Below, piece after piece: positions 1 to 12,200 of a stretch of DNA of 64,000 bases (position 1 is its first letter; the number at the start of each line of letters is the position of its first letter). Made by a program: the position numbers and the translations under genes. The stretch is from Urechis unicinctus (Eukaryota; Annelida; Polychaeta; Xenopneusta; Urechidae), in assembly GCA_034190875.2 (NCBI GenBank), contig CM067350.1, positions 25,617,456 to 25,681,455 of the forward strand, read 5' to 3'. The notes below the pieces were generated by a model that worked only from the letters and a program-made list of their open reading frames with translations, did not search any database and was not told the origin of the DNA.

Positions 1-749
1 CTGTGAGGGGGGACCGGCTAAACCTGAACCAATGGGAGGTCAGCTGTTGTTGGGGTCCGGGGCGTAATCCAATGCCCAGGACCCTAATAAAATAGCTGGC
101 TTCGCCGAAATTCAGGGAGAGCTACGTAGCGAAGAGACGAAGTATCTGAACAAGATTCAGACCCGAGATTCCAGAGAAAGCTTATAAGCCAAACTCGAAT
201 AAATCAACAAGAACTCAACTCCTGGACTCGTGTGTTTTCTCTGGCTAGTGTCCCCACTCAAGCAACTACAAGCAGCTACAATATTCCTATATACGAAGGA
301 GTGCGCATAAGTGTTAAATAACGAAGAAATATACGTATAACAAGAGTATAGCTATATAAGAGGAAATATAGTTATAAGATAATGAGGCAGAGACATACTG
401 GAAATGAGTCTGACAGCTGAGCCTGATGGTTTGTTGAAGCCTAGTGAGCCAGATATAGGCTCAGTCAAGTTGGACAAGTTAGCGGCAGCGGAATCTTCAC
501 TTAACGCTATCTTGTCCAAGTTGGTGAGATCGCGTAGGCTTCATGTAGTGATTGTAGGACATCAATGAGGCAGAGACATACTGGAAATGAGTCTGAAAGA
601 TGAGCCTGATGGTTTGTTGAAGCCTAGTGAGCCAGATATAGGCTCAGTCGTGTTGGACAAGTTAGCGGCAGCGGAATCTTCACTTAACGCTATCTTGTCC
701 AAGTTGGTGAGATCGCGTAGGCTTCATGTAGTGATTGTAGGACATCAAT

Positions 750-1332
750 TGTTATGATATTAATCTAGCTCTTTTGACTTTTTGAAACCCTCCCCCTCTT
801 TTCCATTGTCAGCACGACATGTTTCACTAGCCCGGGTCAACCTCCTCCCTTAAGACGGGGTGTGACCCTGATAAGTAGTCTTGGCTGGTACCTTTCCCCA
901 TTGGCCAATGACCCTTCGAGCCCACGCCCCATGTGAGCTGTTGGGGTTGACCTCTGTGAGGGGGGACCGGCTAAACCTGAACCAATGGGAGGTCAGCTGT
1001 TGTTGGGGTCCGGGGCGTAATCCAATGCCCAGGACCCTAATAAAATAGCTGGCTTCGCCGAAATTCAGGGAGAGCTACGTAGCGAAGAGACGAAGTATCT
1101 GAACAAGATTCTGACCCGAGATTCCAGAGAAAGCTTATAAGCCAAACTCGAATAAATCAACAAGAACTCAACTCCTGGACTCGTGTGTTTTCTCTGGCTA
1201 GTGTCCCCACTCAAGCAACTACAAGCAGCTACAATATTCCTATATACGAAGGAGTGCGCATAAGTGTTAAATAACGAAGAAATATACGTATAACAAGAGT
1301 ATAGCTATATAAGAGGAAATATAGTTATAAGA
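750..1332 (+). repeat. Representative complete LTR of the array
   Basis: The LTR starts TGTTATGATATTAATC and ends AGTTATAAGA. It contains AATAAA in CGAATAAATC and again in CCTAATAAAATAG, and a TATA-like TATATAAG about 30 bp before its 3' end. It is flanked by CAAT on the left and by CAAT or TAAT on the right in different copies, which could be a 4-bp target duplication or part of the spacer. It matches the gypsy 5' LTR at 40441-41019 along its length with scattered substitutions. Confidence 0.8.
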
Positions 1333-1334
1333 TA

Positions 1335-1517
1335 ATGAGGCAGAGACATACTGGAAATGAGTCTGACAGCTGAGCCTGATGGTTTGTTGAAGCCTAGTGA
1401 GCCAGATATAGGCTCAGTCAAGTTGGACAAGTTAGCGGCAGCGGAATCTTCACTTAACGCTATCTTGTCCAAGTTGGTGAGATCGCGTAGGCTTCATGTA
1501 GTGATTGTAGGACATCA
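1335..1517 (+). repeat. 183-bp spacer monomer (representative)
   Basis: The monomer begins ATGAGGCAGAGACATACTGG and ends GTAGGACATCA. It occurs singly, doubled or tripled between LTRs, so it amplifies independently of the LTR. It does not begin with a tRNA-complementary PBS, so it is not simply the sequence that follows the LTR in an intact element. Its origin is unknown. A truncated piece begins each copy of the 8-kb duplication (5396-5439 and 13418-13461). Confidence 0.8.
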
Positions 1518-2316
1518 ATGAGGCAGAGACATACTGGAAATGAGTCTGAAAGATGAGCCTGATGGTTTGTTGAAGCCTAGTGAGCCAGATATAGGCTCAG
1601 TCAAGTTGGACAAGTTAGCGGCAGCGGAATCTTCACTTAACGCTATCTTGTCCAAGTTGGTGAGATCGCGTAGGCTTCATGTAGTGATTGTAGGACATCA
1701 ATTGTTATGATATTAATCTAGCTCTTTTGACTTTTTGAAACCCTCCCCCTCTTTTCCATTGTCAGCACGACATGTTTCACTAGCCCGGGTCAACCTCCTC
1801 CCTTAAGACGGGGTGTGACCCTGATAAGTAGTCTTGGCTGGTACCTTTCCCCATTGGCCAATGACCCTTCGAGCCCACGCCCCATGTGAGCTGTTGGGGT
1901 TGACCTCTGTGAGGGGGGACCGGCTAAACCTGAACCAATGGGAGGTCAGCTGTTGTTGGGGTCCGGGGCGTAATCCAATGCCCAGGACCCTAATAAAATA
2001 GCTGGCTTCGCCGAAATTCAGGGAGAGCTACGTAGCGAAGAGACGAAGTATCTGAACAAGATTCTGACCCGAGATTCCAGAGAAAGCTTATAAGCCAAAC
2101 TCGAATAAATCAACAAGAACTCAACTCCTGGACTCGTGTGTTTTTTCTCTGGCTAGTGTCCCCACTCAAGCAACTACAAGCAGCTACATATATTCCTATA
2201 TACGAAGGAGTGCGCATAAGTGTTAAATAACGAAGAAATATACGTATAACAAGAGTATAGCTATATAAGAGGAAATATAGTTATAGAGTACAATGAGGCA
2301 GAGACATACTGGAAAT

Positions 2317-2487
2317 GAGTCTGAAAGCTGAGCCTGATGGTTTGTTGAAGCCTAGTGAGCCAGATATAGGCTCAGTCAAGTTGGACAAGTTAGCGGCAGC
2401 GGAATCTTCACTTAACGCTATCTTGTCCAAGTTGGTGAGATCGCGTAGGCTTCATGTAGTGATTGTAGGACATCAATTGTTATGATA
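2317..2487 (+). other. Mini-ORF in spacer, about 56 codons (representative)
   Basis: Within the spacer an ATG (MSLKAEPDGLLKPSEPD...) opens a frame that runs through the rest of the monomer and stops in the first bases of the next LTR. Where two spacers abut, it stops at the TGA of the junction. The middle (KLDKLAAAESSLNAILSKL) is predicted amphipathic and helical, as at the start of many gag or ORF1 proteins. Most copies keep the frame; the copy near 4140 has a 1-bp deletion. It may be a fossil gag start or chance. No known domain is recognised. Confidence 0.35.
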
Positions 2488-5439
2488 TTAATCTAGCTCT
2501 TTTGACTTTTGAAACCCTCCGCCTCTTTTCCATTGTCAGCACGACATGTTTCACTAGCCCGGGTCAACCTCCGCCCTTAAGACGGGGTGTGACCCTGATA
2601 AGTAGTCTTGGCTGGTACCTTTCCCCATTGGCCAATGACCCTTCGAGCCCACGCCCCATGTGAGCTGTTGGGGTTGACCTCTGTGAGGGGGGACCGGCTA
2701 AACCTGAACCAATGGGAGGTCAGCTGTTGTTGGGGTCCGGGGCGTAATCCAATGCCCAGGACCCTAATAAAATAGCTGGCTTCGCCGAAATTCAGGGAGA
2801 GCTACGTAGCAAAGAGACGAAGTATCTGAACAAGATTCTGACCCGAGATTCCAGAGAAAGCTTATAAGCCAAACTCGAATAAATCAACAAGAACTCAACT
2901 CCTGGACTCGTGTGTTTTCTCTGGCTAGTGTCCCCACTCAAGCAACTACAAGCAGCTACAATATTCCTATATACGAAGGAGTGCGCATAAGTGTTAAATA
3001 ACGAAGAAATATACGTATAACAAGAGTATAGCTATATAAGAGGAAATATAGTTATAAGACAATGAGGCAGAGACATACTGGAAATGAGTCTGAAAGCTGA
3101 GCCTGATGGTTTGTTGAAGCCTAGTGAGCCAGATATAGGCTCAGTCAAGTTGGACAAGTTAGCGGCAGCGGAATCTTCACTTAACGCTATCTTGTCCAAG
3201 TTGGTGAGATCGCGTAGGCTTCATGTAGTGATTGTAGGACATCAATTGTTATGATATTAATCTAGCTCTTTTGACTTTTGAAACCCTCCCCCTCTTTTCC
3301 ATTGTCAGCACGACATGTTTCACTAGCCCGGGTCAACCTCCTCCCTTAAGACGGGGTGTGACCCTGATAAGTAGTCTTGGCTGGTGGTACCTTTCCCCAT
3401 TGGCCAATGACCCTTCGAGCCCACGCCCCATGTGAGCTGTTGGGGTTGACCTCTGTGAGGGGGGACCGGCTAAACTGAACCAATGGGAGGTCAGCTGTTG
3501 TTGGGGTCCGGGGCGTAATCCAATGCCCAGGACCCTAATAAAATAGCTGGCTTCGCCGAAATTCAGGGAGAGCTACGTAGCGAAGAGACGAAGTATCTGA
3601 ACAAGATTCTGACCCGAGATTCCAGAGAAAGCTTATAAGCCAAACTCGAATAAATCAACAAGAACTCAACTCCTGGACTCGTGTGTTTTCTCTGGCTAGT
3701 GTCCCCACTCAAGCAACTACAAGCAGCTACAATATTCCTATATACGAAGGAGTGCGCATAAGTGTTAAATAACGAAGAAATATACGTATAACAAGAGTAT
3801 AGCTATATAAGAGGAAATATAGTTATAAGATAATGAGGCAGAGACATACTGGAAATGAGTCTGACAGCTGAGCCTGATGGTTTGTTGAAGCCTAGTGAGC
3901 CAGATATAGGCTCAGTCAAGTTGGACAAGTTAGCGGCAGCGGAATCTTCACTTAACGCTATCTTGTCCAAGTTGGTGAGATCGCGTAGGCTTCATGTAGT
4001 GATTGTAGGACATCAATGAGGCAGAGACATACTGGAAATGAGTCTGAAAGATGAGCCTGATGGTTTGTTGAAGCCTAGTGAGCCAGATATAGGCTCAGTC
4101 AAGTTGGACAAGTTAGCGGCAGCGGAATCTTCACTTAACGCTATCTGTCCAAGTTGGTGAGATCGCGTAGGCTTCATGTAGTGATTGTAGGACATCAATG
4201 AGGCAGAGACATACTGGAAATGAGTCTGAAAGATGAGCCTGATGGTTTGTTGAAGCCTAGTGAGCCAGATATAGCCTCAGTCAAGTTGGACAAGTTAGCG
4301 GCAGCGAAATCTTCACTTAACGCTATCTTGTCCAAGTTGGTGAGATCGCGTAGGCTTCATGTAGTGATTGTAGGACATCAATTGTTATGATATTAAGCTA
4401 GCTCTTTTGACTTTTGAAAACCCTCCCCCTCTTTTCCATTGTCAGCACGACATGTTTCACTAGCCCGGGTCAACCTCCTCCCTTAAGACGGGGTGTGACC
4501 CTGATAAGTAGTCTTGGCTGGTCCTTTCCCCATTGGCCAATGACCCTTCGAGCCCACGCCCCATGTGAGCTGTTGGGGTTGACCTCTGTGAGGGGGGACC
4601 GGCTAAACCTGAACCAATGGGAGGTCAGCTGTTGTTGGGGTCCGGGGCGTAATCCAATGCCCAGGACCCTAATAAAATAGCTGGCTTCGCCGAAATTCAG
4701 GGAGAGCTACGTAGCGAAGAGACGAAGTATCTGAACAAGATTCTGACCCGAGATTCCAGAGAAAGCTTATAAGCCAAACTCGAATAAATCAACAAGAACT
4801 CAACTCCTGGACTCGTGTGTTTTCTCTGGCTAGTGTCCCCACTCAAGCAACTACAAGCAGCTACAATATTCCTATATACGAAGGAGTGCGCATAAGTGTT
4901 AAATAACGAAGAAATATACGTATAACAAGAGTATAGCTATATAAGAGGAAATATAGTTATAAGACAATGAGGCAGAGACATACTGGAAATGAGTCTGAAA
5001 GCTGAGCCTGATGGTTTGTTGAAGCCTAGTGAGCCAGATATAGGCTCAGTCAAGTTGGACAAGTTAGCGGCAGCGGAATCTTCACTTAACGCTATCTTGT
5101 CCAAGTTGGTGAGATCGCGTAGGCTTCATGTAGTGATTGTAGGACATCAATGAGGCAGAGACATACTGGAAATGAGTCTGAAAGATGAGCCTGATGGTTT
5201 GTTGAAGCCTAGTGAGCCAGATATAGGCTCAGTCAAGTTGGACAAGTTAGCGGCAGCGGAATCTTCACTTAACGCTATCTTGTCCAAGTTGGTGAGATCG
5301 CGTAGGCTTCATGTAGTGATTGTAGGACATCAATGAGGCAGAGACATACTGGAAATGAGTCTGAAAGATGAGCCTGATGGTTTGTTGAAGCCTAGTGAGC
5401 CAGATATAGCCTCAGTCAAGTTGGACAAGTTAGCGGCGA

Positions 5440-7236
5440 GCTCATATAACAGATATTCGGTGATGTTGGAACGTTTTTGCAAGGACCGAATAGATACGAC
5501 CTTAGCACACACTCCAGCGCAGTGGACAAGATAGCGTTACGACAGTCGTCAAACAAAGTCGATTTTCGTTCATTTTCTAGTCCGACCCCTAACATCCATC
5601 TATATACGGGGGTAATTCACACTTTGGTCAAGTTTATTTTCGAATCGATTGGAACTGATTTGTCGAATTTTAAACTTTAAAGTGTTGCTCGATTTTGTCA
5701 TGCCCGCGCCGGGAGAGCACATAGTAGCCCTACAAGACGTCAGTAGGTATAAATTCATGTTACCGTTATGACCGGAGCTAGCACATAGCTTGCCTTATCA
5801 GCATTGTCATATAAGAAAACATTCGATTCTTTAACTTAATATGGTATTTAATTAATTAATTTATTTTTGGGGTTGTAGATTAAAAAAAAAATTATCCGTT
5901 ACATGCCAGTAACTTCATATGCATTATCCCGCTTGCGCTTGCAATTCGGCAGTTTGGCCCTTAGGATTCACGGAGTAGATGTTGAGCTGCCGACATTACT
6001 GCGACCGTTGCGCGAGATGCTCGTCGCTAATGGTACCACCCAGAATTAACACATCAGAGAAATTCTGTTAACCACGTTTTGTGTCAAATTCGTTCACAGA
6101 GTATATGCAAATATCATGAGTTCATCCCAGCCTTATATAAGCTGCGTAATGGCAATCATAACTACTGCGGTTAAACAATTCGCATTTGAATCCCTCTCTG
6201 GCAATATTTTTGCGTGAAGACGCGAGTGACCACAGACTCTTTTAACTAGCCCTAAAGACCAACGTCAGGTTCTATTTATCACCTTGTCGAGGGAGTGCAT
6301 GCATCACTCTCGTACTTAGTTCGAAATAGCTACTTTAAACCATCAGTGGTTTAATCGTACCATATATCTCTCATCTTTACCTGACGTTGTGTATAACTTA
6401 GCCGTGCACGATTTATATTACCGTCGTGCGCGGCTATGTATAACTATATTTCAACGATCTTATTAAGTGGGTGACAAATAAGTTGTATTGCCTTGGTCTG
6501 GACCAGGGAAATTTTATTGGTCTTGGTAGGCAGCTAGGACATGTTTTTCGTCAAGACTTGCTAATGCTGATAACTATTGGACAATAGTTTATAAGTGTAT
6601 TTCGTTTGGGAGTCGGTATGTATAACAAGGCAATTTCAGACAGGTGTCTGGTTGCAATAGTTGAAGCCTTGTTTGGCAATTTCAGACAGGTATCTGGAAA
6701 AGTGAAAAGTGGCTGTCATCCTGTCAATTTTGGCTCAAAAACTGACGATTCTATGAAATTTGAATCGTCAATAACTTTTTTAATAATTGACCAACCTTAT
6801 TTGAATCATCTAGATTATACAATTGTTGTGGTATAATTTCACTATGATGATCTAGAAATAAGACATGGAAAGTGGCTGTTATCCCTTACCGTAGAATTCT
6901 GTCACAAAACCGAGCAATAATATGAAATTTGAAATTACAATAACTTTTTTACTAATTGATTTAAAAAAAAATGAAACATAGCTTATTAGAATCCTCTACA
7001 TTAAACATTTCTTGTGGTATAATTTCACTATGATAATCTAAATATAAGACATGAAAAGTGGCTGTTATCCCTCGAATTCCGGCACAAAACCGAGCAATAC
7101 CATGAAATTTGAAACCTCAATAATTTTTTTTCTAGTTGACTTAAAAAAATTAAACATACCTTTTCAGAAGTATACCTATCTTCAGGTTTAATTTCAACGA
7201 GAATTTGGAAAAAAATCACTGACAGCCCTAAGCAAG
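5440..7236 (+). mobile_element. Composite three-array repeat element, copy A
   Basis: No gene is seen here. The segment is related, in inverted orientation, to 27003-29480. In order it has one copy of a ~232-bp unit (5540-5740, with CCCCTAACATCCATC and GCGCCGGGAGAGCACATAG), a middle part (5740-6480), about two copies of a 45-bp motif (TTTCAGACAGGT.TCTGG, 6629-6700) and three copies of a ~175-bp unit (6700-7200). It ends near ATCACTGACAGCCCTAA. It is a non-autonomous element of unknown class. A second copy lies at 13462-15259. Confidence 0.7.
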
Positions 7237-7672
7237 TATTCAACGTTGCTAAGGCCTCTTAGTGCAATGCATTTTGGGACTTCTGAAAAACCGATCTGAT
7301 ATCCCATATTCAGCACAGACATGAGGGATCGATGTTGTGAACAGCGCGGACAAGCCAAGGTGAAAGGTCGGTCACTGAACGAATTATACTCCATGATTTT
7401 GTGGTCAAGTTAAGGTTTTAAACGAGCATTGTGACATAAATATTAATCTGCTTATAATTAATTCGTCTGAAAATATTGAATCTCGTGCTCCGACTGCACC
7501 GAGGTTCATTGCATAAGATGCAGTTAAACAGCATTGTCAGCCATTCTTAAAATGAAGATACTCTGTAATTAAAACTTGGTGTCCAGTTGTGCAATTGTGG
7601 ATTATGGACTGGAGTGAGACTAACGAGGGCAACAATCTGTTACAGTAACACTTATGAAGCATATATCACACA

Positions 7673-7678
7673 TTTATT
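7673..7678 (-). terminator. Polyadenylation signal of PAK1IP1 copy 1
   Basis: AATAAA on the minus strand, about 16 bases after the stop codon at 7694-7696. This supports the terminal exon call. It is conserved in copy 2 (about 15696-15701). Confidence 0.65.
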
Positions 7679-7693
7679 TATCTATTGAAACAT

Positions 7694-8954
7694 TTATGTG
7701 CCATTCTTTCCTGTTTTGATCTTTATTTTCCTCTTTTTTGGGCTGGCTGCGTCTGAAATACAAAATCATGAAAGACTGAAAGTGATCTGGTGTATGTCAT
7801 GTAGTGATTGAAATCATGCTTGGCAATCTGCATTTACCTCAAAATCTCTAGAATCAAACACCTATATTTTTTCTAAGAATCAGTTGCTAAAGAAGGGGTG
7901 CATCATATAAACAAGATTATGAAACTGGAAGGTTTTGGTGGGGGGAGCTGTTTAGAATGGGGGCAGGCAAAAGTATCCTGATGTTGTGGCTGTCGACTCC
8001 AGCATCATGTAAATGATTTTCTCCTTTTCACAAAACAAACAAGGTAGAAAACCACTTGAAGCAGGCGTCTGGGTATGAAGGGGACCTCTTCACATACATA
8101 TTGGATAAGGTAAGTACGGGGTTTAACGGCACACCAACACTCATGTGTTATATGGTGCCAAGAAAGGTTAATAGATAAGATTGACATGATTAAGCAGCCA
8201 CCTTCTAAGATAAAAGAAAATGGAGATGGAAAAGATAAAATGAAAACGATTATCCTAGGGCAAGTCACCACCAGCCGATTGAATGGACCAGGTGAATTCC
8301 GGGCCTTAGTGGCATATTGCAGATATAGCCCTTGCAAGGACCGTTCTACTCAACCATCAAGATCCCACTGCCCACTGCTACGACTCCTATTCAACCCCGG
8401 ACCCACAGGGGGACAAATATTGGGTATCCTTAACTTAAGCCAAAGGGCAACAAGGCGAGAGAAACATTGCCATGAATACCAAAAGAGAATAAGAAATTGC
8501 AGTTTTTTAAGTGGCTGATTTGTCAGGTAAAAATAGTATGCAACCGGCCTTCAAAAAACTAACAACATGTGATCTCGAAATAAGAAGCGTCATCTAAATA
8601 TTCCATTATAAAAATGCTGTTAAAAGTGCAATGTAGAATTTCATAGTAACCTTGATGTAAGCGACCTTTACAAGCATTCATTTTCCTCTTTCTGTTGCTC
8701 TTCTTGACTGGTGGTTTAGCATGATCTGACTTGACCTCATCCGGTTCTGACTTCACCTCTTCAGGAACTGACTTGACCTTGAACTCTTCCGTGACCTCTA
8801 CAAAGTCTTGTGATAGGTTATCTTTGGCTAATGAGGGCGTGTACAGTGTGAGGCAGGTCAGACGGAACTTGGTGTCCATTTCACATGCCAGCTGATGGCG
8901 CCATCCATCCTATCCATTAAAATCATTAAATGATAACCACAGTCATTGATGCCC

Positions 8955-9044
<90 letters not shown>

Positions 9045-9201
9045 TACATACACACATAGAAAAGTAGTTTGGAAAATTTAGTAAACAAACCTTTTCTAGA
9101 GATAACTTCCATAGTTGTAGTTTGCCATCACTAGAGGCAGTCACCAGCCAAACCCCATCCCCCTGTTGTTGTGGACAGCAAGATAGTCCCTTCACTCTGT
9201 C

Positions 9202-9232
<31 letters not shown>

Positions 9233-12200
9233 ACACATGGCACAAGGTTTAACATTAGCTTCAATATGAATGATCACAATGTGGCATTGAGGGATACATG
9301 TAAATGATGATGAATAGGTACAATGATTAATCCCCTATCAGACACATGTATTTAACCTACAACCTCCTGATCCAAGACCTAAGTGACTGATGTAGCCACT
9401 ATGACAACTGGAAGTTATCCAAATCACCATTTTTAAATTGTGACAGATTACTGTGTTGTTGACTGATGTCTCACCTGATGGTGTATGTATTGAACATATG
9501 AAGTTGAGCTGCAGTATTCATACTGTGTAAGGCTACCTTACCATCGTCACCAGCCAAAGCTACCACATCATCCTGGTACACATATATAAATACATCCCGA
9601 TACAAAAACACTACCTGCTACCCAAGCATACATTAATACACATTCAGATATAAACACATCCTGATACACACACACATACATCCTGATAGAGAATCATAAA
9701 TAAATCCTTCCACACATCTTCAAACACTTAACCAAACAGACATATTAAAGAAACAAAGGATAATAAGACTTTGCCATGATCAAGTATAAAGAAAATCAAG
9801 ATAGTGGCTTTCTGTATATAGTTAAGTATATAGTAAGTACCTTGATGAATCTGACTGCATTCACACGGAAACCTGGTTTCAAAGTGCAACATACTGCCCC
9901 AGTCTGTCAATTCAAGAATGGTTTCATTAGTTACTGTGAACAATCATATTTTTTTTCTCACATAGTTACTGATGAGCACTGACCTAAGCTGATTACTGTA
10001 TATGTTTTCAAATATACAGTTGAGATCAAATTTTTATAGGACCACTTCCTACAGAATGTTCAATGGTTTGTAGGATGCCAGCTGGTGCAAGCCTCCACGC
10101 CAGAATTTAGTCAAAGAGCATTTCAGAATTGCCAGTGGCAATGCTTTTGTTCACTTGTTAAGCCACTGGTCGGACCTAGAGTAGGAGCATTTGATAGGAC
10201 GCCCAAGGTAGTGAGCCAGACAAAGTGAGATGAGTGGCAGCACCGGGCAAAGATGGCACAAATTTCTTTGGACAAAGGTACAAGTGAGTAGTCTTAGGGA
10301 AGCCATAAGAAATCTATGATTGCACAAGCTGATGGGCATATATAAGAACATATTCAATTATATGGTCCTATCCTGATAACATTGAATCAGTAATCACCTG
10401 AACTGAGTAAATATCTGCCATCCTGTCAAACAAAACCAGATAGGATTCACCACTGGGGCTCCACATCACTCTGTCTGCTACTGCTGACACCAGGTTAAAA
10501 CAATTAATTATGGTAAATCTACAATAAATTCACTAAAAGCCATACACTGGGTCTGTGTGAAAAATTCAAGTTTATACCTTGTTTGATATTGACAATGTAT
10601 GCTGATTTCCCTGTGATAAGGTTCCATGTCCGCATCGTCTTGTCACGACTGACTGACAGGGCCAGCTTACCAGAAGGATGTACAGACAGACTTGTGACTG
10701 ATCCCCTGATCACAAATACATATGGATTACTGACCATATACCACAATGATGAAGATGGATGCTTAAATGTTCACTGGGAATAAGCCAGCACATACTGACA
10801 GAAGGGTTACAAAAAACAGGCAGTAGCCTGAGGCCGATGGATAATAGAAATAAATCCAGGCCCCTTAATGTTTTAACTACTGAGCTTTGAGTGGCCCTTG
10901 AATATGTTGTCCAGCTGATGGCGCCATCATAAATATTAGAGGCTTCCACACAAGGTTTGCCCTTAATGATTACCCAAAGTAATCTGAAAGCTGTCCAACA
11001 GTACAGTTCCAGCAGGCAACTGAATTTGAAACAAATAGTCTTCATGCCTTGATCATATCAAGCACAACAGGGTAGCAACATTTCAAGGTATCTTAACACC
11101 TTTATTACTCAACCTTAAGGCATGCATGTTTGTTGGATCAATAGTGAAGATTAGAAGTGCTGACAAGCACAGACCATTAGGCCACAGCTAGTGGTCACTG
11201 TCTCTTTGAACTCTTCACATAAACCAACTTGTTTTCCCATGGTACCACATTTATCAGGCTACTTAATATATGTGTGAAGTAGATGTCCCAGAGGCGATGA
11301 TACACTCATGATGATGTGGTCCATCACTTCAACTGTGATACTCATAGAAGTTAATACCTCAAGGTCTTTAATTTGACTGAATGGTCATGCAAGATGATTT
11401 ACTTATCATTCAGGTATATGAATGGGCCATATTTTTTCTTATTCTAATCGGCTTAATTCTAGGCCATCAGAACTAATGATTGATATGCCTGAAACGACCC
11501 CACCATGATGAAATGGCCGCTAACTTTGGCTTGTGTCACTTATGTTTTAAAAGCTAGGGCCCGGCTTTCCCCTTGACAAAGATGACCTGTGAGATCATAT
11601 GATAGAGACATTATTGTAGTTCCAATCATTGGCAATGTGTCATAGTAAAGCCACTTTGTCATTGTAGAGCCAATGTGTCATTATAGAGCCAAAGTGTCAC
11701 TGTAGAGCCACTGAGTCAATCTAGAGCCAATGAGACATTGTAAAACCAATGTGATTTTGTACTTCTGTATGACTGTTCAAATTTGCTAATGTTGCTTGAT
11801 TGTTTAATTCGATGCAATAGTTAACCCCATACATTATCACCCAAAAGTATACTAAGAGGCATCATAGTGTAATAAGTTTGTCATAAACAACAAAAGTTGG
11901 CTTTATCACTGAAGGAATGTAGGTGCTGGTGATCACAACAGAAAATGGAAATATTGAAAGATAACATTACCAAATGCACATGTTGCACAATAACAAAGTG
12001 GTCCATATTGTCACTGGATACCAGATTGATTATAGTCACATTATAGTTAAAAGATTGTTGATTTGTGAATTGTGAACGATTGGCATCACCAACCATACAA
12101 CACCACCCCCCCACCCCCCTCCCATTAACTCTCACTTACTTGTGTCCTTTCAGTGTGCGGAGACACTCCCACTTGCCCATGTGCCACACACCAATTGTAC

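Larger units (their letters stand above)
1..5439 (+). repeat. Tandem array of solo LTRs with 183-bp spacers
   Basis: Six LTR copies lie head to tail: 1-379 (partial), 750-1332, 1703-2290, 2478-3059, 3247-3830 and 4383-4964. They are separated by 2, 2, 1, 1, 3 and 3 copies of a 183-bp spacer, the last truncated at 5439. No PBS, gag or pol lies between them, so these are not full elements. The LTRs are a diverged relative, in opposite orientation, of the LTRs of the gypsy element at 31681-41019. Repeated unequal exchange is the simplest origin (inference). Copies differ by very few bases. Confidence 0.9.

Noticed and set aside
8926-9264. A (YI)n-containing frame through the TA repeat
   Set aside because: Only the WD40 exon (9091-9196) in it is real; the rest is intron and microsatellite.
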